Below are positions 36,661 to 44,734 of a DNA stretch of 64,000 nt, one piece after another. Position numbers and translations under genes: made by a program. Within the stretch, counting starts at the first letter, position 1, and every line of letters begins with the position of its first letter. The notes beneath the pieces are model-generated. The model ran no database searches, was not told the origin of the DNA, and worked only from the letters and a program-made list of their open reading frames with translations. Source of the stretch: Porphyromonas vaginalis (GTDB lineage: Bacteria; Bacteroidota; Bacteroidia; Bacteroidales; Porphyromonadaceae). The stretch is from the NCBI RefSeq assembly GCF_958301595.1, contig NZ_CATQJU010000001.1, positions 1,054,001 to 1,118,000 on the forward strand, read 5' to 3'.

Positions 36661-37485
36661 ATGAGCGTAACAATTGAAGATATCAAGAAACTTCGTAAGA
36701 TGACCGGTGCTGGTCTCTCTGACTGCAAGAATGCACTCAACGAGACTGCTGGAGACTTTGAGAAGGCTATCGAGATCATACGTGCCAAGGGTAAGGCTGT
36801 CGCAGCTAAGCGTTCTGACCGTGAGGCTGCTGAGGGCTGTGTCCTAGCAGCACATAGCGAGGGCTTTGCAGCCATCGTATCACTCCAGTGCGAGACTGAC
36901 TTCGTTGCTAAGAACGAGGGTCACATCGCTCTCACACAGCAGATCCTAGACGTGGCTATGAAGGAGCAACCCGCCACTAAGGAGGAGCTACTCCAGCTAC
37001 CTCTAGCTGATGGACGTGCAGTCGCTGAGCATATCACCGACCGCATCGGTAGCACGGGTGAGAAGATGGAGCTGGGTAGCTATGAGTATCTCAAGGCTCC
37101 CTACACCACTTCCTATATCCACTTCGGCAACAAGCTGGCTGCTATCGTCGCTTTCAACGAGGCTATCGATCAAGAGATGGCTCGTGAGGTAGCTATGCAG
37201 GTAGCGTCTATGAATCCAGTCGCAGTCTGCGAGAAGGACGTACCAGCTCATGTCCTAGAGGAGGAGCGCAAGGTAGCTATGGATCGTGCTCGTGAGAGTG
37301 GCAAGCCTGAGGCTATCTGTGAGCGCATCGTCGAGGGCTCCATACAGAAGTTCTACAAGGAGAGCACGCTACTCCACCAGCCTTTCGTCCGTGACAACAA
37401 GATGGATGTACAGGGCTACCTGCACACCGCATCTAAGACGCTGACGGCTACAGGCTTCAAGCGTGTCAATCTAAACGAAGACTAA
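36661..37485 (+). CDS. tsf: Translation elongation factor Ts
   Basis: This 274-residue nucleotide exchange factor acts on EF-Tu. The N-terminal UBA-like domain has KKLRKMTGAGLSDCKNALNE; the core has the TDFVAKNEGH motif (Asp-Phe contact with EF-Tu). The C-terminal part contains VAMQVASMNPVAVCEKDVP and ends QGYLHTASKTLTATGFKRVN. The length is typical. It is the last gene of the operon; a 14-bp stem terminator follows. Confidence 0.97.
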   Translation: MSVTIEDIKKLRKMTGAGLSDCKNALNETAGDFEKAIEIIRAKGKAVAAKRSDREAAEGCVLAAHSEGFAAIVSLQCETDFVAKNEGHIALTQQILDVAMKEQPATKEELLQLPLADGRAVAEHITDRIGSTGEKMELGSYEYLKAPYTTSYIHFGNKLAAIVAFNEAIDQEMAREVAMQVASMNPVAVCEKDVPAHVLEEERKVAMDRARESGKPEAICERIVEGSIQKFYKESTLLHQPFVRDNKMDVQGYLHTASKTLTATGFKRVNLNED

Positions 37486-37538
37486 TCAATACTGAGGATA
37501 AGTAGTCGCTTTCCGGCGGCTATGAAGCCTAATTGAGA

Positions 37539-37571
37539 AAGCCCTGTACACCTTTGTGGTGTGCAGGGCTT
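37539..37571 (+). terminator. Hairpin terminator of rpsB-tsf
   Basis: A 14-bp stem, AAGCCCTGTACACC (37539-37552) with GGTGTGCAGGGCTT (37558-37571, one G-U pair), has a 5-nt loop. The T-run is poor (TCGTCG). Confidence 0.7.
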
Positions 37572-37707
37572 CGTCGATGTTAGGGGGGGGAGCATAGGAG
37601 ACTGTTGCAAAAGTCAGCAGTCTCACAATCTTGCCTGCAAGATTGTCTTGACCTTGCAGAAAGGATGAAGCGCGAGGCACTGAGGGTGAGGTCTGAAGGG
37701 AGCATAC

Positions 37708-37831
37708 CTCCGTATGTAACCGAAGCCGAAGCCCGAAAGCAACACAGCGATGCGCCTTTATGTAACAGTCTCCGTATGTGACCGAAGCTGAATCCCGAAA
37801 GCAACAGAGCGATTCGCCTTTATGCAACAGC
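37708..37831. repeat. Tandem 62-bp repeat (two units)
   Basis: Two units start CTCCGTATGT at 37708 and 37770; each contains CGAAAGCAACA and CGCCTTTATG. They are ~88% alike by eye. Short ORFs across them only restate the repeat. A related GACTGTTGC/GCAGTCTC segment lies just before (37601-37625). Confidence 0.75.
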
Positions 37832-37870
37832 CTCTATAGATGTTTTGCTTTCGCTTGCCTTGGTCATCTC

Positions 37871-39034
37871 TCAGAGAGTGCGTAGGTAGGCGAAGTGGGA
37901 GGCGGTGGCGAGATCAGTGGCGGTGAGCGGGAGAAGGCCCGAGCGGAGGCGACCAGCGTCGTCTAGGGTAGGGGCATTCGCTGTGGAGAGGAGTGCTTTG
38001 GCGCGCGGTGCCGAGAGGATGCCAAAGCGGTATTGGTCGTAGCTGCCTTGAGGCACGCGCTCGCGGTAGAGGTCGAGGGCGTAGTGCCCCATCGTATAAC
38101 GCAGATTGATCTCGACCCACGGGTGCAGGGCGATACGGCTGCTGACTCCGTCGGGGCGGTAGGTGAGTAAGTCGATGCCAACGGCCCCACGGTAATAAGG
38201 TGCCACCTCACGGGAGAGATAAGCTCGGTGCTGCGCCAGCGCTTGGGTGAGTTCATCGGGATCGGAGAGGCTGTCGGTGAGTTGTCGGAGCGTCTCCTCG
38301 GGAGCTTGGCAGAGACTCTCTAGATAGCGTCCCTGGCCGTCCGTCTCAAAGGCGCACAGCCCGACGAACTGAACTTCGCCAGCTTCGTCTATGTAATACT
38401 CGGCACCATAGTCCTGCAGCTTGTCGAGCAGCGGCTCCACGAGGAGGGTGCCGTGCCGTTGCAAGAGCTTGCGGAGCGTTCCCTCAAGTTGGCAGTCCAA
38501 CTGGTTGATGCGCCAGAGTCCTCTCCCCGAACTGCTATACGGGAGCTTCACCAGACAAGCCCCTTGGGTCAAAAGCTTCGCTAGCTCCTCTACCTGCGTA
38601 ATCATCGCCACACGACTGCGCCACGGCACGCTACTGTACTTCTCAAAGAAGCGCTCACTCGCAGCTCTCGTCCAGCAAGGCATCAGCTCCTGGGGCAGTT
38701 CGCTACATGCCTCTCCACCGCTCAGCCCATACTGCTTCGCGATGCTGTGCGCCAAGCTTTGCTCGTGACCCCACAGCATGAGTTCCGAGTCCCCGACATC
38801 CCCTTTCGCTATATGGCTCAGTTCACGGTCGGTCAGATAGGGCGAGAGGCTTTCGCTAAAAGGGTGTACCCACCACGAGGCACCATCTAACCACGCAGGG
38901 ACCGCCCAGAGCGGGAGGCTCCAAAGGACGGAGCGCATCTGTCGGATGAGCCGTGGCGGGGTGTAGTGAAGCGGGTCGCCAGCCTCCAGAGCGACCTCAT
39001 GGCCGATGTTGCAGACGATGAGTGGCGTGCGCAT
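37871..39034 (-). CDS. ATP-grasp-like protein of unknown substrate
   Basis: This gene encodes 387 residues. The fold is suggested by ATP-grasp style landmarks: a lysine strand and glycine loop CLVKLPYSSSGRGLW (~residues 159-173), an acidic strand LLVEPLLDKL, a segment GAVGIDLLTY, and the metal-site-like HPWVEINLRYTMGHYALDLY (Glu-x-Asn). No carboxylate or amine substrate can be named. The gene is the last of a tight minus-strand series tkt-TPR-rnhA-this, with a 19-bp gap to rnhA. It is also possible that it is a peptide or amide ligase acting on a natural-product-like substrate; that is speculation. Confidence 0.75.
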   Translation of the reverse strand: MRTPLIVCNIGHEVALEAGDPLHYTPPRLIRQMRSVLWSLPLWAVPAWLDGASWWVHPFSESLSPYLTDRELSHIAKGDVGDSELMLWGHEQSLAHSIAKQYGLSGGEACSELPQELMPCWTRAASERFFEKYSSVPWRSRVAMITQVEELAKLLTQGACLVKLPYSSSGRGLWRINQLDCQLEGTLRKLLQRHGTLLVEPLLDKLQDYGAEYYIDEAGEVQFVGLCAFETDGQGRYLESLCQAPEETLRQLTDSLSDPDELTQALAQHRAYLSREVAPYYRGAVGIDLLTYRPDGVSSRIALHPWVEINLRYTMGHYALDLYRERVPQGSYDQYRFGILSAPRAKALLSTANAPTLDDAGRLRSGLLPLTATDLATASHFAYLRTL

Positions 39035-39053
39035 GGCCTCAGTGACGACGTGG

Positions 39054-39752
39054 CTACTTACGGCCGAAGTCTGCGGGGATCTCGCCCCAAGCGACTGTGT
39101 CCCACTTCAGCAGTGGTACCCGAAAGGTGTGCGTCTTCAGCCAATGTGTGGCACGCACGATCAGTTCGTAGGTCTTAGCACTACGTGGATCCGTCGAGTC
39201 CAGTCGCGTGCGACAACGTGCCTGAGCCACCCAGCCGAGTGCCACCTTGCTGTCGGAATAGATAGGCAGAGGCGGGAGCTTGCCCTGCTCCATAAGCGCC
39301 AAGGCGTGCACGATGGCTAGGTACTCGCCAATGTTGTTCGTACCCCACGGGATCACCGCTCGAAAGAGCTCCGCATGGCTAAAGGTGTAGACGCCACGAT
39401 ACTCCGTCACACCTGGGTTAGACGAGCAGGCACCATCGACAGCTATCGAGTGGTTGAGGAAACCTTTGGGCGCGATCTTGTCTCCGATGAGTTGATCAGG
39501 GGCTTGCTCCACACTGTGCTGCACTTGTAGCTTATTGCTCTCAGGCTTAGCAACACGATGCTGCTGTCCCAGCTTGCGTCCCTCGTCGTAGCCTAGTTCG
39601 AAGGCCTCTTGCGCTTGCTCTGCCGTGGGGTAGGACTTATACTTAGCCCCTTGGAAGCCCTCGATCTGCATCTTGCAGTCCTGCCAATCATCATAGATGC
39701 CTGGCTGATAACCCTCCCATACGACGTACCACTTGCGCTGCTTGGCTGACAT
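39054..39752 (-). CDS. rnhA: Ribonuclease H I with N-terminal viroplasmin (RNA/hybrid-binding) domain
   Basis: This gene encodes 232 residues. The first ~60 form a caulimovirus-type hybrid-binding domain (KWYVVWEGYQPGIYDDWQDC... GFQGAKYKSYPTAEQAQEAF). The catalytic RNase H domain starts near residue 100: first Asp in IAVDGACSSNPG, Glu in NNIGEYLAIVHAL, Asp in PIYSDSKVALGWV, and the last Asp in GEIPADFGRK. It removes RNA from RNA-DNA hybrids (primers, R-loops). It sits between the TPR gene and the ATP-grasp gene, with gaps under 20 bp. Confidence 0.93.
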   Translation of the reverse strand: MSAKQRKWYVVWEGYQPGIYDDWQDCKMQIEGFQGAKYKSYPTAEQAQEAFELGYDEGRKLGQQHRVAKPESNKLQVQHSVEQAPDQLIGDKIAPKGFLNHSIAVDGACSSNPGVTEYRGVYTFSHAELFRAVIPWGTNNIGEYLAIVHALALMEQGKLPPLPIYSDSKVALGWVAQARCRTRLDSTDPRSAKTYELIVRATHWLKTHTFRVPLLKWDTVAWGEIPADFGRK

Positions 39753-39766
39753 AGAGTTCGTCTGTT

Positions 39767-40783
39767 CTAGTAAAAGCCACCAGCGTACAGATTGGCGAAG
39801 TTGACTTCACCCGCCTTTGTCTCAGCGTCGTCAGGAAGATCCACCAGCATCTGCTGCACTCCCTCGTACAGCTCCGTGCGGTCGCACTCCTTATACAGTG
39901 AGGCGGCATACTCTAGGAGCGCACGGGTCGGCTGGGGGATCATATCCAGAGCCTGCTCCATCTCATCGGCAGCAGCCTCCTTGCCCCGTAGCTCCTCCAC
40001 GAGATGCGTCAGGTGCATGTAGCCCTCCACGTTGAAGGGATCCGTCTCCACCACCTGTCGGAAAGCATGCTCAGCACGCTCCTTGTCGCCCTCGTGGTAA
40101 GTGATCAAACCCTCGTAGAGGTAAGCTCGCTCCTCCTCGGGAAACTTCTCCGCCGTCTCTAGAGCAACCGCCAAAGCCTCCTCCCAACGCTCCAGTGCTA
40201 TCAGCACTTTCACCTTGATGAGCCAGTAAAGGGGCACTTCATCCGTCAGCTGTAATGCTTGGTCGATGGTCGCGAGTGCTTGCTCAGACTCACTTAGAGC
40301 CAGCTGCGCCTGCGCTTTCATACGGTGCAGCTCAGCTTGCTGTGCCGTCTCCAGTTCGGTCGCCAAGGCGCGCTCAGCGTAGGCAATCGTCTCGCTGTGC
40401 TGATCCAGTCCGTTAGAGACCTTGGTCGCCTCATAGAGAGCCATCGGATAGTCAGGATAAGCCTCTAGTATGGTCGTCAGCTCAGCCAATGAACCCGCTA
40501 GATCGGGCTTGCGTTGCAAAGCCTGCGCTAGGTAAAGGCGACACTCAGGGTCGTCGATCTCCTCCAGCGAAGTGTGCAGAGCGCGTATCGCAAAGTCCAC
40601 CTCACCTATCTTGAGTGCCCGGAGCGCGTCAAACTTCAGCGTGTTCGCCTTGAGCGTATCCGCCTTGGGGTCCGTTGCTTGCTCCGCTACCTCCTGCGTG
40701 ACGTCAGTCGTCTCCTGCTCAACCTCTTCGGTTGAGACAGGAGACTTTTTATTTGATTTCTTGAAGCGTGAGAATAGTCCCAT
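39767..40783 (-). CDS. Tetratricopeptide repeat protein
   Basis: This gene encodes 338 residues. A basic N-terminus (MGLFSRFKKSNKKS) and an acidic linker precede about seven TPR-like helix pairs, for example LKIGEVDFAIRALHTSLEEI, YAERALATELETAQQAEL, ALATIDQALQLTDEVPLYW, and KERAEHAFRQVVETDPFNVEGYMHLTHLV (seen as helical repeats). There is no signal peptide, so it is cytoplasmic. Its close coupling to transketolase and RNase H is probably only transcriptional. Partner unknown. Confidence 0.85.
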   Translation of the reverse strand: MGLFSRFKKSNKKSPVSTEEVEQETTDVTQEVAEQATDPKADTLKANTLKFDALRALKIGEVDFAIRALHTSLEEIDDPECRLYLAQALQRKPDLAGSLAELTTILEAYPDYPMALYEATKVSNGLDQHSETIAYAERALATELETAQQAELHRMKAQAQLALSESEQALATIDQALQLTDEVPLYWLIKVKVLIALERWEEALAVALETAEKFPEEERAYLYEGLITYHEGDKERAEHAFRQVVETDPFNVEGYMHLTHLVEELRGKEAAADEMEQALDMIPQPTRALLEYAASLYKECDRTELYEGVQQMLVDLPDDAETKAGEVNFANLYAGGFY

Positions 40784-40795
40784 AGCTCTTGTCCA

Positions 40796-42883
40796 CTAGC
40801 GGCAAAGCTCCTCGATACGCTGTGCCACCGCCTCAGCGGTGAAGCCGAGCTTCTCATCGAGTACCGTGTAGGGAGCGGAGAAGCCGAAGCTCTCCAACCC
40901 GTGGATATGCTCCATATCACCGACTAGGCGGAGGAGCGTCACAGGTAGCCCAGCGGTCAGACCGAAGCGTGCGCCCTTAGTGGGGATCACGCTCTCACGA
41001 TACGCCTCAGGCTGATCGAAGAAGAGCCCTTCGCTCGGTACCGAGACGATGCGTAGCTTGTACCCCTTGCCCTTAAGTAGCTCAGCAGCCTGCACTAGCG
41101 TACTCACCTCACTACCCGAGGCGATGAGCGTCAGGTCGGGCGTATCGCCAGCAGGCGTCGTATCAGAGACCACGTAAGCGCCACGCTTCAACTGACAAGC
41201 ACGCTCATAGGTGGGGTTAGGTAGGTCCTGGATGTTTTGGCGAGAGAGGATGAGGGCTGTCGGCGTGTGGAGGTTTTCCATAGCCATCTGCCAGGCGACC
41301 GTAGCCTCATGTACGTCGGCAGGGCGTAGCACCTGTAGGGCACGACGACCCGAGTGATTGTGCAGATGCTCGAGGAGACGTATCTGCGCCTCCTGCTCGA
41401 CCGGCTCGTGCGTAGGCCCGTCCTCACCAACCCTAAAGGAGTCGTGCGACCAGATGAAGATGACCGGTTGCTCCATCAGCCCAGCCATACGAACGACGGG
41501 CTTCATATAGTCTGAGAAGACAAAGAAGGTACCGCACGCCGCACGCATACCGCCATGCAGGGTGATACCCACGCAGAGCGCAGCCATCGTAAGCTCCGAG
41601 ACACCCGCCTGGAGGAACTTGCCGGAAAAGTCGTCCGCCTGAAGTGCCTTCGTACCCTTGAGATAGCCGTCCGTCTTGTCCGAGTTCGAGAGGTCGGCAG
41701 AGGCAACGATCATATTGTCCACCCGCTTGGCCAGTTCGCTCAGTACCGTTGCCGAGGCGGCACGCGTAGCCTGATTAGCCTTCTGAGCTATCTCCTGCCA
41801 AGCCACATCGTAGGTAGGCTCTGCAGCAAACCAACGGTCATAGAGCTTCGCCTGATCAGGGTGCTCCTTCTTGTATTGCTCCTGAATCTTGTACTGACCA
41901 TCCCAGTAGGCGATTAGCTCCTTGCGACGCTCAGCGTAGAAGGCAGCCACATCCTCATATATGGTGAAAGGATTGTCTGGGTCAGCACCCAGTGCCTGCA
42001 TCGTCTTAGCATACGAAGCACCCGCCTTAGAGATCGGTTGGCCGTGCGTTGCGATCAGATTAGCCAGCGGATTACCCTCCTCATCGACCGCCTTGTAAGC
42101 CATATTGGTATAGCCAATGATAAGCGTCGGCGCGCCTGTCTCTTCGGAAGTCTCAATAGCATCTTGTAACACCTGACTCAGCGCTGCTGGGTCATTGCCC
42201 GGCACCTCAAAGACGTTCCAGCCCCACGCATCATACTTAGCCGCAACGTCCTCAGCCGTGATATCCTCGACACGCGTCGAGAGCTGTATGTCGTTGCAGT
42301 CGTAGTACATGATCAGGTTGTCCAGCCCTAGGTCGCCAGCGATGCGCCCCGCACCCTGACTGATCTCCTCTTGGATACCGCCATCAGAGATAAAAGCGTA
42401 GATACGTTGTGGCATCAGCGTATCACCAAGACGGTGCTGGAGGAACTTCGCTGCGATGGCTGCACCCACAGCGTAGGTGTGTCCCTGTCCCAGCGGACCA
42501 CTCGTGTTCTCGATCATACGGCTACGCGATAGCTCTGGGTGTCCAGGCGTAGGACTGCCCCACGAGCGGAAGGCTGCCAGCTCGTCCATCGTAAAGAATC
42601 CCGCCAGCGCCAGCTGAGCGTAGAGCATTGGCGACATGTGCCCAGGATCCATAAAGAAGCGATCCCGCGAGGGGTGCTCTGGGTTACGTGGGTCATAGCG
42701 CAGTTGCTCGGAGAAGAGGACCTGGATAAAGTCCGCTCCGCCCATAGCTCCACCGGGGTGGCCACTCTTAGCGCGCTCGACCATTGAGATGGCGAGGGCA
42801 CGGAGATTGTCGGCAGCACGCTCAGCGATGCTCATAGGCTGCTGTTGGGTTGATAAAGTCTGATCAGTCATTTCGTTGCTCAT
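40796..42883 (-). CDS. tkt: Transketolase
   Basis: This 695-residue thiamine diphosphate enzyme of the pentose phosphate pathway moves two-carbon units between sugar phosphates. The N-terminal diphosphate domain shows AKSGHPGGAMGGADF, SGPLGQGHTYAVGAAIA and YDCNDIQLSTRVEDITAEDVA. The pyrimidine domain carries MRAACGTFFVFSDYMKP, WSHDSFRVGEDGPTHEPVEQ and AFLRPADVHE-like segments (here VLRPADVHEATVAW). The annotated start is ATG 42883; Met5 and Met17 are alternatives. It is the first gene of a four-gene minus-strand operon, with a promoter directly upstream. Confidence 0.96.
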   Translation of the reverse strand: MSNEMTDQTLSTQQQPMSIAERAADNLRALAISMVERAKSGHPGGAMGGADFIQVLFSEQLRYDPRNPEHPSRDRFFMDPGHMSPMLYAQLALAGFFTMDELAAFRSWGSPTPGHPELSRSRMIENTSGPLGQGHTYAVGAAIAAKFLQHRLGDTLMPQRIYAFISDGGIQEEISQGAGRIAGDLGLDNLIMYYDCNDIQLSTRVEDITAEDVAAKYDAWGWNVFEVPGNDPAALSQVLQDAIETSEETGAPTLIIGYTNMAYKAVDEEGNPLANLIATHGQPISKAGASYAKTMQALGADPDNPFTIYEDVAAFYAERRKELIAYWDGQYKIQEQYKKEHPDQAKLYDRWFAAEPTYDVAWQEIAQKANQATRAASATVLSELAKRVDNMIVASADLSNSDKTDGYLKGTKALQADDFSGKFLQAGVSELTMAALCVGITLHGGMRAACGTFFVFSDYMKPVVRMAGLMEQPVIFIWSHDSFRVGEDGPTHEPVEQEAQIRLLEHLHNHSGRRALQVLRPADVHEATVAWQMAMENLHTPTALILSRQNIQDLPNPTYERACQLKRGAYVVSDTTPAGDTPDLTLIASGSEVSTLVQAAELLKGKGYKLRIVSVPSEGLFFDQPEAYRESVIPTKGARFGLTAGLPVTLLRLVGDMEHIHGLESFGFSAPYTVLDEKLGFTAEAVAQRIEELCR

Positions 42884-42946
42884 AATGCGATAGAGGTTCT
42901 TTACTTAAAGGTGAGACCTACGTCTCACGGGTAAAACTTACGACTT

Positions 42947-42954
42947 CAAAGGTA
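42947..42954 (-). promoter_or_regulatory. -7 box of tkt operon promoter
   Basis: The minus strand reads TACCTTTG. Its upstream side merges into the heptad array at 42960-43029. The 21 bp at 42947-42967 are identical to the corA promoter at 51906-51926. Confidence 0.7.
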
Positions 42955-42959
42955 CGAAA

Positions 42960-43029
42960 ATTAGAGATTAGGGGTTGGCGGTTAGCTTTTAGCTGTTGGC
43001 GATTGGCTGTTGGCTCTTGGCTGTTAGCT
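42960..43029. repeat. Heptanucleotide array (10 x 7 bp) abutting the tkt promoter
   Basis: Ten heptads run in phase and change from ATTAGAG/ATTAGGG into GTTGGCG, GTTAGCT, TTTAGCT, GTTGGCT and similar words. This shows that the TTAGAGA-type and TTGGCTG-type arrays are one family. Confidence 0.85.
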
Positions 43030-43032
43030 CGT

Positions 43033-43184
43033 GTAACCCGCTGTAGGGACGCTCGGTCGAGCGTCCGTCCCCGTTAAAATCCTGACGCTGTAATCTTTGA
43101 TACAACGGACGCACCACGGTGCGTCCCTACAAAGGGTTACTCGTCTTGCTGTGATACAACGGACGCACGACCGTGCGTCCCTAC
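43033..43184. repeat. MITE-like palindromic element (family A), full copy plus interrupted second unit
   Basis: The full copy spans 43033-43140, from GTAACCCGCTGTAGGGACGC to GCGTCCCTACAAAGGGTTAC. It holds GACGCTCG-GT-CGAGCGTC and GGACGCAC-CACG-GTGCGTCC hairpins. A second unit (43154-43184) ends abruptly at GCGTCCCTAC, where the IS110-family element begins; its apparent continuation AAAGGGTTACTCGT is found at 44735. Confidence 0.75.
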
Positions 43185-43245
43185 TTTAAGTTTGCAGAGT
43201 GAAAAGAAATCGACCCGAGAATAGGTCAGTTGAACGGGTTGTTTT

Positions 43246-43253
43246 TACCTTTG
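43246..43253 (+). promoter_or_regulatory. -7 box inside the IS110 left end
   Basis: TACCTTTG predicts transcription from about 43259, i.e. through the structured non-coding region and then the transposase gene. Confidence 0.7.
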
Positions 43254-43258
43254 TTGTA

Positions 43259-43440
43259 GTAAGGTAAGGACAGCAACCAGAGGGTAATCTATCGTCCCTA
43301 CGAGGCCTTGAGCCTAAGCTCTGTTAGAGACCCTCTGGAGTTCAGCTACTCGAGACTTATTAGAAAGAGAGGACCAGAGCCTAATTAAAGTAATAGCCTA
43401 ATGTAGCCTAGCTGCCTTATCAAATATTCAAGTACAAAGT
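43259..43440 (+). ncRNA. Candidate bridge RNA of the IS110-family element
   Basis: About 180 nt of non-coding RNA lie between the internal promoter and the transposase ATG. Loop 1 has an 8-bp stem, CCAGAGGG (43277-43284) with CCCTCTGG (43331-43338), an inner AGGC/GCCT stem (43303-43306/43312-43315), and on its 5' side CGTCCCTAC (43293-43301). That word is identical to the target flank 43176-43184. Loop 2 is closed by CAGCTA (43343-43348) with TAGCTG (43409-43414). Its 5' side has TTAGAAAG (43360-43367), identical to the element's right end (44726-44733). Its 3' side has TTAAAG (43385-43390), complementary to the left end CTTTAA (43184-43189). This matches the target- and donor-binding loops known for IS621 bridge RNA. 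The exact ends are not determined. Confidence 0.8.
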
Positions 43441-43441
43441 T

Positions 43442-44479
43442 ATGAAATACTTTTTCATCGGCATCGATGTATCCAAAGAGAAACTAGACGCCACAATGAT
43501 TCACTACGAATCTGAATCAGACAGCGAGCAGCAGCTCGCCTACACTACAGTAGAAAACAACCCTAAGGGGTTCCGGAGCCTCGTCTCTTGGAGTAAGAAG
43601 AACGCTGGTCGAAGAGTCAAGACCGACACCATGCTCTTCTGCTGTGAGACTACAGGAGGATACGATCGCGCACTCTGCGACTGGCTCTACGGCAACGGCC
43701 TAAACATCTGGCGCGAAAGTGCTCTGCAGATCAAGCGCAGCATGGGTCTGCGCAAAGGCAAGGACGACAAAGCCGACTCAGAGATGATCGCTTACTACGC
43801 CCTACGCTTCCGCTCCCAAGCCACTCTCTATAAACCTCTGGACGGGAACATGCGTAGCCTACGTGACCTCTTTCTCTATAGGCAGTCTCTAGTTGCCGAG
43901 AGACAGGCTAAGATGGTTAGTTCCAAGGAAAAACAGCACATCTCTAGCAAGTCTAAAGTCGACAACTTCATCTACCGAGATGCTCAGAAGGGCATCGACA
44001 TCCTGACCAAAAGCATCAAAAAGTGCGAGTGCCGAATGCTTGAAATCATCAAGGAAGACGAGGAGATGTACCGCAACTACCTGCACCTCATTTCCTGCAA
44101 AGGAGTGGGCCTCATCACCTCTGTCATGCTGATCATCTACACCGACAACTTCAAGAGCTGGAATGCCAAGAAGATGGCTAGCTACTGCGGTATAGCACCC
44201 TTCTACGAGAGCTCTGGGAGCTCAGTCTTTCACAAAGCCAACACAAGTGGCTACAGTAACCGACGGCTAAAAGGAATCTTGACCCAAGCAGCCCGAAGTG
44301 CCATAACGTATAACCCAACATTAAGACAATACTACCTACGCATGAAAGCCCAAGGCAAGCCCTACGGGGTCATCCTCAACAATGTCAACAATAAGCTCGT
44401 ACACATTCTCTTCTCGTTGGTTCTGCACGACTGCGACTTCGAGCTGGACCACGAAGCGAAGAGAGCTCTTCGAGCCTAG
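43442..44479 (+). CDS. IS110-family transposase (DEDD recombinase)
   Basis: This is a 345-residue recombinase. The N-terminal RuvC-like DEDD domain has Asp in FFIGIDVSKEKLDATM, Glu in LFCCETTGGYDRAL, and the Asp pair in GKDDKADSEMIAYYALR. A coiled-coil region (~155-215) leads to the C-terminal Transposase_20 domain, with LISCKGVGLITSVMLI, MASYCGIAPFYESSGSS and the serine-bearing HKANTSGYSNRRLKGILTQAA typical of IS110 proteins. In this family the enzyme works with a bridge RNA that specifies target and donor. The gene is intact and follows the candidate bridge RNA directly. Confidence 0.95.
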   Translation: MKYFFIGIDVSKEKLDATMIHYESESDSEQQLAYTTVENNPKGFRSLVSWSKKNAGRRVKTDTMLFCCETTGGYDRALCDWLYGNGLNIWRESALQIKRSMGLRKGKDDKADSEMIAYYALRFRSQATLYKPLDGNMRSLRDLFLYRQSLVAERQAKMVSSKEKQHISSKSKVDNFIYRDAQKGIDILTKSIKKCECRMLEIIKEDEEMYRNYLHLISCKGVGLITSVMLIIYTDNFKSWNAKKMASYCGIAPFYESSGSSVFHKANTSGYSNRRLKGILTQAARSAITYNPTLRQYYLRMKAQGKPYGVILNNVNNKLVHILFSLVLHDCDFELDHEAKRALRA

Positions 44480-44488
44480 TCCAAGGAA

Positions 44489-44672
44489 GGAAAGTCTCCG
44501 CTCGGGGAGCGCCCCCGCGGCAAGGGGTGGGAGCCCCCACCCCGACGAGCGGTTCACCCGAAGAGAAGCGAGTCCTCCGAGTCAAGTTCAGAAAGGAAAG
44601 TCTCCGCTCCGGGAGCGCCCCGCGGCAAGGGGTGGGAGCCCCCACCCCGACGAGCGGTCCCCCGAAGAGAAG
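44489..44672. repeat. GC-rich ~80-bp direct duplication in the IS110 3' end
   Basis: Copies at 44489-44568 and 44595-44672 each begin GGAAAGTCTCCGCTC and end CCCGAAGAGAAG. They carry a very stable hairpin GGGGTGGG-AGCC-CCCACCCC. Composition is far more GC-rich than the surroundings. ORFs through it are repeat artefacts. Confidence 0.8.
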
Positions 44673-44734
44673 TAGACCGAGCTTGCGAAACGAGAAAAAA
44701 CTTCGCTTTTTACTTGCACATGAACTTAGAAAGC

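Larger units (their letters stand above)
43185..44734 (+). mobile_element. IS110-family insertion sequence inserted in a MITE-like repeat (~1.55 kb)
   Basis: The boundaries are inferred from other repeat copies: uninterrupted copies read GCGTCCCTACAAAGGGTTACTCGT (in two parts, for example 43121-43130 and 43131-43144). Here the left part stops at 43184 and the right part resumes at 44735. The element has a 257-bp 5' non-coding end with a promoter and a bridge-RNA-like structure, a DEDD transposase gene, and a 255-bp 3' end with a GC-rich duplication. There are no terminal inverted repeats and no target duplication, as expected for IS110. The junction base C (43184/44734) is ambiguous by one or two positions. 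Confidence 0.75.

Noticed and set aside
37486-37827. A minus-strand ORF of 113 codons after tsf
   Set aside because: It is derived from the tandem 62-bp repeat and the tsf terminator hairpin.
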